NCBI GenBank assembly: GCA_035628915.1
Contig: DASPIW010000029.1
Coordinates: 1-64,000, forward strand
From: JARBUG01 sp035628915
GTDB taxonomy: Bacteria > Bacillota > Sulfobacillia > Symbiobacteriales > Symbiobacteriaceae
Reading direction: 5' to 3'
Length of the DNA: 64,000 nucleotides
Positions 34,282 through 41,129 of the stretch are shown piece after piece (within the stretch, counting starts at the first letter, position 1; each line of letters opens with the position of its first letter). Below the pieces are notes generated by a model. That model searched no databases and was not told where the DNA came from. It saw only the letters and a program-made list of their open reading frames with translations. Made by a program: the position numbers and the translations under genes.

Positions 34282-35319
34282 GTGCCAGCACGCAAAGGTC
34301 TGACCGTTATCCTCGTGCCGGAGACCGGCAAGCGGACAGTCACCTTCCGCTTCTCTCCCTTGTGGGCAATCCCGCTAATCCTGCTCATCTTGGGCCTGGC
34401 CCTCACTGCAGCATTCCAACACAGGGCCAACCGAACACTGGAAGCCCAACTAACCGAGTTAGACTCACTGCGCAGGACGAACCGGGTTCAGGAAGCCCAA
34501 ATCGAAACACTGCAGACGAAAGTGGCGGAGACCGACCAGAAGCTGACCGAATTGGAGACGCTGGAAGCCGAACTCCGTGAAATCGTCGGTCAGACCTTGC
34601 CCTCACGGAGTGACCGGACGGAGCCTGTTTCGGCCGCTTTTGATGGGCGCGGCGGTCCGCCAGATGCTGGTCAGACATCTACGAACCTACCTACATTGGG
34701 TTCTATGCTTCCTCCTGATGTTCGGGCCTACTTGTTTGCCAAGCGGGATACCTTGCCGATGGACTTGCGGGCGCCGCGGCCCAAGCAGGAGGTCCCGGGC
34801 ACGACAACCCCGAAAGCGGACGACTTGGAGACCAGGGTTGACCGGCAGCTCACCCTCATGGAGCAGCTGGCAGTCGATATGGTCGAGAGCAAGCAGGCGA
34901 TTCTGGAGCAGCAGGACTACCTGGCTCACCGCCCGGCGGGACTGCCCATCTCGGGCGGCCTCTTCACTGACCGCTTCGGATGGCGGTGGAGCCCGTTCGG
35001 CTACGGGCGCCAGTGGCATGACGGCCTGGACATCGCACAGGATTACTGGACGCCGGTTGTTGCCGCGGCTGAGGGTGTGGTCACTTACTCCGGATGGATG
35101 AGCGGCGGCTACGGGTACACAGTGGTGCTTGAGCACGGATACGGATTTGTGACCCAATACGCCCACATGATTCAAACCAAATCCGAAGTGGGCGAAGAAG
35201 TTCGGCGTGGCCAAGTCATTGGCTGGGTGGGCAACAGCGGAAACAGCACTGGCCCGCATCTCCACTATGAGGTCCATGTGAACGGTGTCCCGGTAGACCC
35301 CGTCAAATACCTAGAGTAA
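34282..35319 (+). CDS. membrane-anchored M23 family endopeptidase
   Basis: A probable cell-wall DD-endopeptidase. The 345-residue product has an N-terminal transmembrane helix (WAIPLILLILGLALTAAF, about 29-46), a coiled coil (about 48-100) and a C-terminal LytM domain from about 220, with zinc ligands in WHDGLDIA and the HxH of GPHLHYEVHVNG. GTG start lies after AAGGGGG. It precedes a bactofilin gene by 12 bp; paired M23-bactofilin genes occur in other bacteria, where the scaffold localises the hydrolase. Confidence 0.92.
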   Translation: MPARKGLTVILVPETGKRTVTFRFSPLWAIPLILLILGLALTAAFQHRANRTLEAQLTELDSLRRTNRVQEAQIETLQTKVAETDQKLTELETLEAELREIVGQTLPSRSDRTEPVSAAFDGRGGPPDAGQTSTNLPTLGSMLPPDVRAYLFAKRDTLPMDLRAPRPKQEVPGTTTPKADDLETRVDRQLTLMEQLAVDMVESKQAILEQQDYLAHRPAGLPISGGLFTDRFGWRWSPFGYGRQWHDGLDIAQDYWTPVVAAAEGVVTYSGWMSGGYGYTVVLEHGYGFVTQYAHMIQTKSEVGEEVRRGQVIGWVGNSGNSTGPHLHYEVHVNGVPVDPVKYLE

Positions 35320-35331
35320 GGAGAACCTGCC

Positions 35332-35727
35332 ATGCCAGTGTTCGGCGCCTCGAAAAAGACCGCTGACAGTCTCGGCTATGATAAGGTCCAGACCATATTA
35401 GGCGAAGGCACGGAAATTAAGGGTACGATTCAAGCCACCGGCGTAGTTCGCATCGATGGTACCCTGGAGGGCACCATTATCCACGACGGTGATCTGATCG
35501 TCGGTCCCAAAGGAAGGGTCATCGCCGACATTCGCTCCAGGGGACTTGCCGTTGCCGGAGAAGTGAGGGGCAACGTCCAGGCGGAGGAGAAGCTTGAGTT
35601 GCTGCCTGGCGCCCGCCTGTATGGCGACATAAGGTGCGGGCACCTGGTGGTGCACGACGGAGCCATGTTTCATGGGCGCAGCCTGATGGCAAACGACGAG
35701 CAGCAGGGAACGGCGCCCGGGAAATAG
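35332..35727 (+). CDS. bactofilin
   Basis: A polymer-forming cytoskeletal protein of 131 residues. The central beta-helix shows the periodic pattern GTIQATGVVRIDGTLEGTII, VGPKGRVIADIRSRGLAVAG and EEKLELLPGARLYGDIRCGH, flanked by short disordered tails. ATG follows AAGGAGA. Its closeness to parAB/parS and to an M23 endopeptidase suggests a role in localising wall enzymes or the segregation apparatus; this is inference. Confidence 0.93.
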   Translation: MPVFGASKKTADSLGYDKVQTILGEGTEIKGTIQATGVVRIDGTLEGTIIHDGDLIVGPKGRVIADIRSRGLAVAGEVRGNVQAEEKLELLPGARLYGDIRCGHLVVHDGAMFHGRSLMANDEQQGTAPGK

Positions 35728-35752
35728 AACCCTAGCTCCCTGAGTTGTAGCC

Positions 35753-35786
35753 AATCGCCCGCCCTGGCAAACCAGGACGGGCGATT
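35753..35786. terminator. bidirectional terminator, bactofilin/yyaC
   Basis: AATCGCCCG and CGGGCGATT with the inner CCTGG/CCAGG pairs form a strong hairpin between convergent genes. Confidence 0.7.
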
Positions 35787-35789
35787 CGT

Positions 35790-36416
35790 CTACAGGCGGC
35801 CCACGGGGAGGGCACGGCAGGCTCTGTGGTTTTCCAGCGCAGCAATTCCCTGCAGAATGCCGGCGGCAGCAACGCGAGCCATTCGGTAAACGAGGCTCAG
35901 CCGCGTATTTTGCAGGACCAGATACTCCATGAACCCGCCAACGTTTACGATCCCGGTTACATAAACCTGCCCGACTTCCGGCAGTGTCTTGTTTACAGCA
36001 GCACCAGGCCTGAGGCTTCCCTGACCGACGGTCAGATAGCCGACCGATTCCACCCGGCCAAGGCTGGCGTCTACCGCCAGCACAAGCGGCTTAACAAAAT
36101 GCTTCTCTACCCAGCCCATCGTATCCGCTAAGTTTGTGGCATGAACCGGGTTATCGAGAGTTCCGAACACGGTGCAGCCGCTCAATGCCTGTTCCTGTAG
36201 GTAAGAGCCAACCAGCGGTCCGAGAGCATCTCCGGTGGAACGGTCCGTACCGATACACACAAGCACAATTTCGCCGGAGTCTTCCACGTGCCGGATGCCG
36301 TATTCGTACACTGCCCTGGCCACTGAGGATTTGGCATCCGGTGCATCCACGTGGACCCTCTGTTCCTGAGCACAGAGCGTCTGTTCGGTAAGCAGCTGAA
36401 GCCAGCCTTCCCGCAA
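35790..36416 (-). CDS. yyaC: YyaC-family spore protease-like protein
   Basis: A 208-residue DUF1256 protein, predicted to be related to the Gpr germination protease fold. Conserved segments are IVLVCIGTDRSTGDALGPLV, GTLDNPVHATNL and VDASLGRVESVGYLTVGQGS, followed by VNVGGFMEYLVLQNTRL. It is minus-strand among plus-strand genes, as is yyaC near parAB in Bacillus. Precise activity is not established; presence supports sporulation. Confidence 0.88.
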   Translation of the reverse strand: MREGWLQLLTEQTLCAQEQRVHVDAPDAKSSVARAVYEYGIRHVEDSGEIVLVCIGTDRSTGDALGPLVGSYLQEQALSGCTVFGTLDNPVHATNLADTMGWVEKHFVKPLVLAVDASLGRVESVGYLTVGQGSLRPGAAVNKTLPEVGQVYVTGIVNVGGFMEYLVLQNTRLSLVYRMARVAAAGILQGIAALENHRACRALPVGRL

Positions 36417-36511
36417 CGGAATTCCCCCTGCCTGTCCGCGCGATATCCGTATTGGGAAGTATATGGCGAGCGGGACAAACCTATGTACAGGCCGAGCCGA
36501 AGGAGGAGACC

Positions 36512-37054
36512 ATGGAGAACGAGGAACTTGCCCAGTGGATCAAAGCGGCGGATGCCCAATATGCAAAGGGCCGCACGGACGGGGCCTTCGAAGCTTACAC
36601 AGCCGTCCTTCAGCAAGATCCTGCTGTGGCCTGGGCTCATAGTCGGATCGGAGCCATACTTGCCCAACGGGGCAGATTGGATGAAGCCGAACAGAGCCTG
36701 AACAAGGCGCTGGAGCTGGACCCGGAGTTGCCCCAGGCCCACAGCAACCTGGGGAATATCTACTATACCCGCGGCGAGTACGATCGGGCTGTGGAGCGGT
36801 ACCAAATTGCCGCCAAGCTGGATCCGGCCAATCCGGTCTACCATGAAAACCTCCATGCGGCGTTCAAGAAGCAGAAGAAGTATACAGAGGCAGTAAAGGC
36901 CCTGAAGCAGTCCCATAAGCTGGTCCGGGACAAAGCCAACGTGGAGACCCGGTCGCAGTTCCAAGGGATGAAGCGGCGCTTTGGCTGCGCCAGTGTCCTC
37001 TTGGTAAGCGCCCTGTTAATTGCTGCATTAGCCTTCTTCCTTACCTTTGCTTAA
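36512..37054 (+). CDS. tail-anchored TPR protein
   Basis: A 180-residue protein with about three tetratricopeptide repeats (residues 6-110; for example AWAHSRIGAILAQRGRLDEA and AHSNLGNIYYTRGEYDRAVE) and one hydrophobic C-terminal helix (ASVLLVSALLIAALAFFLTF). This topology suggests a cytoplasmic scaffold held to the membrane by its tail. ATG at 36512 follows AAGGAGGAG. The partner is unknown. Confidence 0.85.
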   Translation: MENEELAQWIKAADAQYAKGRTDGAFEAYTAVLQQDPAVAWAHSRIGAILAQRGRLDEAEQSLNKALELDPELPQAHSNLGNIYYTRGEYDRAVERYQIAAKLDPANPVYHENLHAAFKKQKKYTEAVKALKQSHKLVRDKANVETRSQFQGMKRRFGCASVLLVSALLIAALAFFLTFA

Positions 37055-37108
37055 CAACTCCAGCGACTGCTGAAAGCCCCTTTGTCAACCGGGCGAGAGG
37101 CCACCTGT

Positions 37109-37137
37109 CAGCGGGCCGGCAGAAAGCCGGCCCGCTG
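37109..37137 (+). terminator. terminator after TPR gene
   Basis: CAGCGGGCCGGC pairs with GCCGGCCCGCTG around AGAAA, followed by GTTGTT. Confidence 0.7.
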
Positions 37138-37303
37138 GTTGTTCGCCTGGCGTAACAGGTATATCCTTAGATTTGGACCCAAATGGCAATTTGTTGAGGC
37201 AGAGGCTGCTGATCGCCTTTGGTAAGGACCTAAAGCGCATATCCCTCTGCGAATACCTATCATTACGGCGCCCGATAGTACGGAAAGAAGGTGGGGATAA
37301 AGC

Positions 37304-38056
37304 GTGGAGTGGCTTCAAGCAATGACACCAGTGGATTACGGCATCATTGTGGTAGTCGGAGCAGCTCTCCTGATTGGGTGGGCCCGTGGTCTGGTTGAGG
37401 TGCTGACTGGCTTCCTGGTCTTTCTTGTGGCGGCCTTCATTTCGGGGCGCTACGCAGAGACTGTATTGGGCCTTCTGAACCGAATGTGGAACGTCCAGCA
37501 CCAACTTGCCGGCGTTTTTGAACGTCAGCTGAACTTGCCCGCAGAGGCCCACCGTGTTCCGGCCAGTGCCATCCCACTCGAGCGGGCAGCCGATTGGATC
37601 CGCACAATTCCGATTCCAAAGGGGTTCCGTGAAACACTTGCCCAGCGGCTCGTTGACTGGTCTGAAGCCGCCGGTAACCAGACCGCCGCCGACTTCATTA
37701 CCGATCAACTGGCCAAAGGTGTGCTGACCACCATTATCTTTGTTGTCATGGTGGCCTTGATTTCCTGGGGACTGGCGCTGATTTCAAAACTGGTCAGCGA
37801 CCAGATTAAGGAGATTCCGCTCGTGGGTACGGCAAACCGGTTTCTGGGCAGCGCAGTGATCGGGTTCTCGGCGGCAATGATTGTCGCCCTCATCGTCGGT
37901 CTGATCGGCCCCATGCTCTCGATGTACGGCGGCAGCGCGGCGGGCAAGGCACTTGAGAGCGCTCAACTGGCGCCGACCTTCCTGAACCTGTATCATTGGT
38001 TGCAGGCGGTCCTGTTTGGCCATGGGGGCGGACTGTTCTTCATTTCGGGAACGTGA
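37304..38056 (+). CDS. CvpA family membrane protein
   Basis: A 250-residue integral membrane protein with four hydrophobic segments and the CvpA N-terminal pattern MTPVDYGIIVVVGAALLIGW followed by ARGLVEVLTGF. A roughly 90-residue hydrophilic insert (about 65-135) separates helices two and three. GTG follows AAGGTGGGG. CvpA proteins are linked to colicin V export and envelope homeostasis in other bacteria; the role here is unknown. Confidence 0.85.
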   Translation: MEWLQAMTPVDYGIIVVVGAALLIGWARGLVEVLTGFLVFLVAAFISGRYAETVLGLLNRMWNVQHQLAGVFERQLNLPAEAHRVPASAIPLERAADWIRTIPIPKGFRETLAQRLVDWSEAAGNQTAADFITDQLAKGVLTTIIFVVMVALISWGLALISKLVSDQIKEIPLVGTANRFLGSAVIGFSAAMIVALIVGLIGPMLSMYGGSAAGKALESAQLAPTFLNLYHWLQAVLFGHGGGLFFISGT

Positions 38057-38081
38057 GTAGCGGTAGTGGAGTGATTTCCGT

Positions 38082-38291
38082 ATGGATCGGGTCAAGTATG
38101 AGATTGGCGACGTAGTGAGACTAAAGAAAGCTCACCCCTGCGGATCGGATAAATGGGAGATCTACCGGACCGGTATCGACTTTGGCCTCAAGTGCCAGGG
38201 CTGCGGCCACCGGGTGATGATTCCGCGCGTCAAGTTTGAGAAGGCCGTTCGGGAGCGTTGGCCAAAGAGCGGTTCCACGGGTGACGCATAA
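38082..38291 (+). CDS. DUF951 family protein
   Basis: A 69-residue basic protein with the family pattern YEIGDVVRLKKAHPCGSDKW, KCQGCGHRVMIPRVKFEKAV. The Cys-x2-Cys and an upstream Cys could bind metal. DUF951 genes often lie just before rpsF, as here. No function is established. Confidence 0.88.
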   Translation: MDRVKYEIGDVVRLKKAHPCGSDKWEIYRTGIDFGLKCQGCGHRVMIPRVKFEKAVRERWPKSGSTGDA

Positions 38292-38297
38292 GACTGC

Positions 38298-38326
38298 TTG
38301 AATGTTGGATTCGCGCGTGATATAGT
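38298..38326 (+). promoter_or_regulatory. rpsF-ssb-rpsR promoter with flanking CGCGCG sites
   Basis: TTGAAT (38298-38303), 17 bp, TATAGT (38321-38326). TCGCGCG in the spacer (38311-38317) and CTCGCGCG just downstream (38335-38342) flank the -10 box, about 24 bp apart, as an operator pair might. Confidence 0.6.
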
Positions 38327-38365
38327 TGATTGGACTCGCGCGCAAGCCGAGTTCATATAGGCGCA

Positions 38366-38424
38366 GCCGTTCCGGCTGCTGCCTCCCTGCCCCCAGAGGG
38401 GCCACTAGACCAGAGGGAGGAGGT
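38366..38424 (+). promoter_or_regulatory. structured leader sequestering the rpsF ribosome site
   Basis: CAGCCGTTCCGGCTG forms one hairpin. CCTCCCT then pairs with AGGGAGG, which overlaps the rpsF Shine-Dalgarno site, with an inner CCCC/GGGG helix. rpsF leaders in many bacteria bind the S6:S18 complex for autoregulation; whether this is that element is inference. Confidence 0.45.
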
Positions 38425-38432
38425 GTTTACCC

Positions 38433-38720
38433 ATGAGGTCTTACGAACTGATGGTGATCGCCCGTCCGGATCTTGATGAAGCAGGCAACCAGGCTGTTCT
38501 GGATCGAGTTTCCGGTCTCGTCACCGCTAACGGTGGCGCGATTGAGAAAATTGAGCCTTCCCGGAAGCAGCGCCTGGCCTACGAAATCAAGGATTTCCGC
38601 GATGGCATCTACACGGTCGTCAACTTCAAGGGCGAGCCGAAGACCGCGGAGGAACTCAACCGCGTTCTGAAGATCACAGATGAAGTGATCCGGTTTATGA
38701 TCGTCCGGCCGGAGGAGTAG
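38433..38720 (+). CDS. rpsF: 30S ribosomal protein S6
   Basis: A 95-residue ribosomal protein starting MRSYELMVIARPDLDEAGNQ and containing the conserved RLAYEIKDFRDGIYTVVNF. ATG lies after GGGAGGAGGTG. It heads rpsF-ssb-rpsR, the common S6-SSB-S18 operon. Confidence 0.97.
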   Translation: MRSYELMVIARPDLDEAGNQAVLDRVSGLVTANGGAIEKIEPSRKQRLAYEIKDFRDGIYTVVNFKGEPKTAEELNRVLKITDEVIRFMIVRPEE

Positions 38721-38738
38721 CCGCAAGGAGGTAAGGAT

Positions 38739-39188
38739 GTGCTTAACCACATTGTTCTGATCGGCCGCCTTACCAAGGATCCCGAACTGCGGTATACCAC
38801 GAGCGGTAAGGCAGTCGCTACTCTGCGGCTGGCAGTGGACCGGGGGACTACCAACCCCCAGGGCGAGAAAGAAACGGACTTCATCGATGTGGTCGTTTGG
38901 GAACGGCAAGCTGAAACAGCAGCAAACTACCTCCAGAAGGGCCGCTTGATTGCGGTCCAGGGGCGCCTGCAAATTCGCCAGTACGAAACCCAGGAAGGCC
39001 AGCGCCGCGAGAAGGCGGAAGTGGTGGCCAGCCAGGTACGCTTTCTTGATCGCGGTCAGGAAGGCGGAAGCAGCGCCGGGGGTGCATACGCCGGCGGCGG
39101 CAGCACTGGTGGCGGCGGTCCCCGTAAGGAGGCCCCGAGCATGGGCAGCGAGCCGAATTTCCACGATGACGATGATGTCCCCTTCTAG
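38739..39188 (+). CDS. ssb: single-stranded DNA-binding protein
   Basis: A 149-residue SSB with an N-terminal OB fold (LNHIVLIGRLTKDPELRYTT through about 105), a Gly/Ser-rich linker (about 112-138) and the acidic tip HDDDDVPF that recruits repair proteins. GTG follows AAGGAGGTAAGGAT. Confidence 0.97.
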   Translation: MLNHIVLIGRLTKDPELRYTTSGKAVATLRLAVDRGTTNPQGEKETDFIDVVVWERQAETAANYLQKGRLIAVQGRLQIRQYETQEGQRREKAEVVASQVRFLDRGQEGGSSAGGAYAGGGSTGGGGPRKEAPSMGSEPNFHDDDDVPF

Positions 39189-39206
39189 GGAAAGGAGGAC
39201 AACACA

Positions 39207-39437
39207 ATGCGTCGTGAACGTGGTCGTCGTCCGAAGCGGCGTGTATGCAGCTTCTGCGTCGATAAGGTCGAGAACATCGACTATAAGGATGTTAATCGTC
39301 TGAAGCGGTATATCACCGAGCGCGGTAAGATTCTGCCCCGCCGCATCTCTGGCAACTGCGCTGCTCACCAGCGTGGTCTGACCCAGGCGATTAAGCGGGC
39401 TCGTATCGTGGCCCTTCTGCCGTTTACCGTCGAGTAA
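39207..39437 (+). CDS. rpsR: 30S ribosomal protein S18
   Basis: A 76-residue basic protein: RRRGRRPKRRVCSFCV-type N-terminus, YKDVNRLKRYITERGKILPR, and AHQRGLTQAIKRARIVALLP. The CSFC pair is the zinc-type variant. ATG follows AAAGGAGG. Third gene of the rpsF operon. Confidence 0.97.
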   Translation: MRRERGRRPKRRVCSFCVDKVENIDYKDVNRLKRYITERGKILPRRISGNCAAHQRGLTQAIKRARIVALLPFTVE

Positions 39438-39557
39438 GCGGGTACTTTCGCATCGAACGGGGGCGCCGCACCAGCGGTGCCCCTTTTCCTTCAAGGGTAC
39501 AGTGCAGGAGTCCTTATCCAGGTTGGCGAAGTGGACGCCCCGAGGAGTCGATTTACC

Positions 39558-40604
39558 TTGCAGAGACGTTCAGGCGTTCAGGGCATGGTTTTTGGCGGCA
39601 TTATGGCCGGCATTCTGCTGGTGTGCGCCCTGATCCCCTTTCTAGGCATTCTCCTGCCGATTCCCCTGGTTCTTGTTTACGTCCGCTACGGCGGGCGGGC
39701 GGCCGTCCTGACAGCCGTCGTTTCCGCCCTGTTGACTGCCATGTTCAAGGGTCCCATTCAAGCGTTCATCATCACTGTGCCAGGCGGTATCCTTCCGGGG
39801 CTGGCGTTTGGCTTCGGCTTCCGCCGCGGACTGAAACCGCTGGTCATTGGGCTGCTGGCGGTGGCGGTCTTCTTCGGCGGGTACGCCGCTGACTATGTTG
39901 TCACGCGAGCTGTTGTTCTAGGTGGACAGGATCCGTTCGAGAACGCCTTGAAAACCGAAGAGGGCCGTCGGTTCCTGGAGAACAACACGAAGACTATGGA
40001 GGCTTACCTCAACACCCAGAAACCCAGCACCGACTCCCAGAAAGCGGCGCTCGAGCAACAGCGGGCGATGCTTGCGGAGTTGAGGGAGAATCCCATAGGC
40101 GTCGTGTGGGCAACTCTGCCGATCGGGCTCTTCCTGTTCGGCTCCTTCTTTTCGTGGGTGAACTACGGCCTTTGTCGGGCCATTCTCCCCAGATTCGGGC
40201 ACCCGGTACCGGCACCATCGCCTTTCAGTCGCTTCGCCCTGCCCATCTGGCTGATATGGGCATTTGTCCTGACCAACTTCGGAACGGCCTACGTGGGCAA
40301 TTCCATCGTGGCGGCGCCCTGGTGGGTGAAGGTTGCCGTTAACATCGCTTCGCCACTGGCCATGATCATAGCGCTCTGTGGTCTTGCCGTGGCGTACGGC
40401 TGGCTGCGGATCAAGCAAAACATGTCCAAACCCGCTGCCGTTGTGGTGGCGGTGGCGCCCATCCTGCTGCTGGGCATGAACATGGTGGGCATGTACACCA
40501 TGCTGGCGATGCTGGACACGGTATTCGACTTCCGCGGTCTGGGGCATGGCCTCTTTAGGAGGCGCCCCGCTGACGAGCCCCCCGAGGAGAGTGATTTGCT
40601 GTGA
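39558..40604 (+). CDS. DUF2232 (YybS-like) membrane protein
   Basis: A 348-residue polytopic protein with about eight hydrophobic segments, including GILLVCALIPFLGILLPIPL and an S-component-like arrangement. A hydrophilic stretch (about 125-180) splits the two halves. TTG at 39558 follows GAGGAG; the frame is open 27 codons upstream without a better site. It overlaps rplI (GTGA). Position between rpsR and rplI matches Bacillus yybS. Function unknown. Confidence 0.82.
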   Translation: MQRRSGVQGMVFGGIMAGILLVCALIPFLGILLPIPLVLVYVRYGGRAAVLTAVVSALLTAMFKGPIQAFIITVPGGILPGLAFGFGFRRGLKPLVIGLLAVAVFFGGYAADYVVTRAVVLGGQDPFENALKTEEGRRFLENNTKTMEAYLNTQKPSTDSQKAALEQQRAMLAELRENPIGVVWATLPIGLFLFGSFFSWVNYGLCRAILPRFGHPVPAPSPFSRFALPIWLIWAFVLTNFGTAYVGNSIVAAPWWVKVAVNIASPLAMIIALCGLAVAYGWLRIKQNMSKPAAVVVAVAPILLLGMNMVGMYTMLAMLDTVFDFRGLGHGLFRRRPADEPPEESDLL

Positions 40605-41047
40605 AGGTCATTTTGAAGGCCGAGGTCAAAGGAACGGGCAAGAAGGGTCAGACCGTCGAGGTTTCCGACGGGTTCGCACGCAATTTTCTGTTCCCCCGCG
40701 GCCTGGCGATTGAGGCGTCCAGTGGGGCCCTCAAGAGTCTGGAAGAGGAGGCCAAGGCCAAAGAGCGAAAGCAGGAGCGGCTTGTCAATGACCTGAAAGC
40801 CCTCCGCGACAAGCTTGAGGGGCAGACCGTCAAGGTTCACGCTCGCTGCGGCGAGGGCGGCCGGCTCTTCGGTTCCATTACCAACAAGGATATTGCCGAC
40901 GCCGTAACCAAGTTCCTGGGCAAGGAGTTCGACCGAAAGATCATCGACCTCACGACCCCGATCAAGGCGCTTGGCATCTACCCCGTTGCACTCAAGTTTG
41001 GACAGAACGTAAACGGCACGATTAACGTCGAAATCGTACCGGCGTAA
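40601..41047 (+). CDS. rplI: 50S ribosomal protein L9
   Basis: A 148-residue protein with the N-terminal L9 fold (MKVILKAEVKGTGKKGQTVE, FARNFLFPRGLAIEA), the long connecting helix and the C-terminal domain (GGRLFGSITNKDIADAV). GTG overlaps the preceding stop. Confidence 0.97.
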   Translation: MKVILKAEVKGTGKKGQTVEVSDGFARNFLFPRGLAIEASSGALKSLEEEAKAKERKQERLVNDLKALRDKLEGQTVKVHARCGEGGRLFGSITNKDIADAVTKFLGKEFDRKIIDLTTPIKALGIYPVALKFGQNVNGTINVEIVPA

Positions 41048-41050
41048 TTC

Positions 41051-41082
41051 GGCGGCCCGACCGGAATTCCGGATCGGGCTGC
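41051..41082 (+). terminator. hairpin after rplI
   Basis: GGCGGCCCGA and TCGGGCTGCC with the inner CCGG/CCGG pairs form a hairpin 3 bases after the rplI stop. There is no T tract, so readthrough to lonC is possible. Confidence 0.5.
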
Positions 41083-41090
41083 CTGCCTAA

Positions 41091-41122
41091 GAGAGGAGGT
41101 ACAGGGCCGCGAAGCCGGCCCT
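41091..41122 (+). promoter_or_regulatory. lonC ribosome site followed by a bridging hairpin
   Basis: GAGAGGAGGT (41091-41100) is a near-perfect Shine-Dalgarno site but lies 29 bases before the lonC ATG. AGGGCC (41103-41108) pairs with GGCCCT (41117-41122) in between. Folding would leave about 9 bases of effective spacing. No alternative in-frame start lies at normal distance from the site. Confidence 0.55.
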
Positions 41123-41129
41123 TACTCAT

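Noticed and set aside
36346..36355. TCCACGTGGA inside yyaC as a third parS
   Set aside because: Only the 10-bp core matches and the outer TGT/ACA bases do not; it lies in coding sequence.
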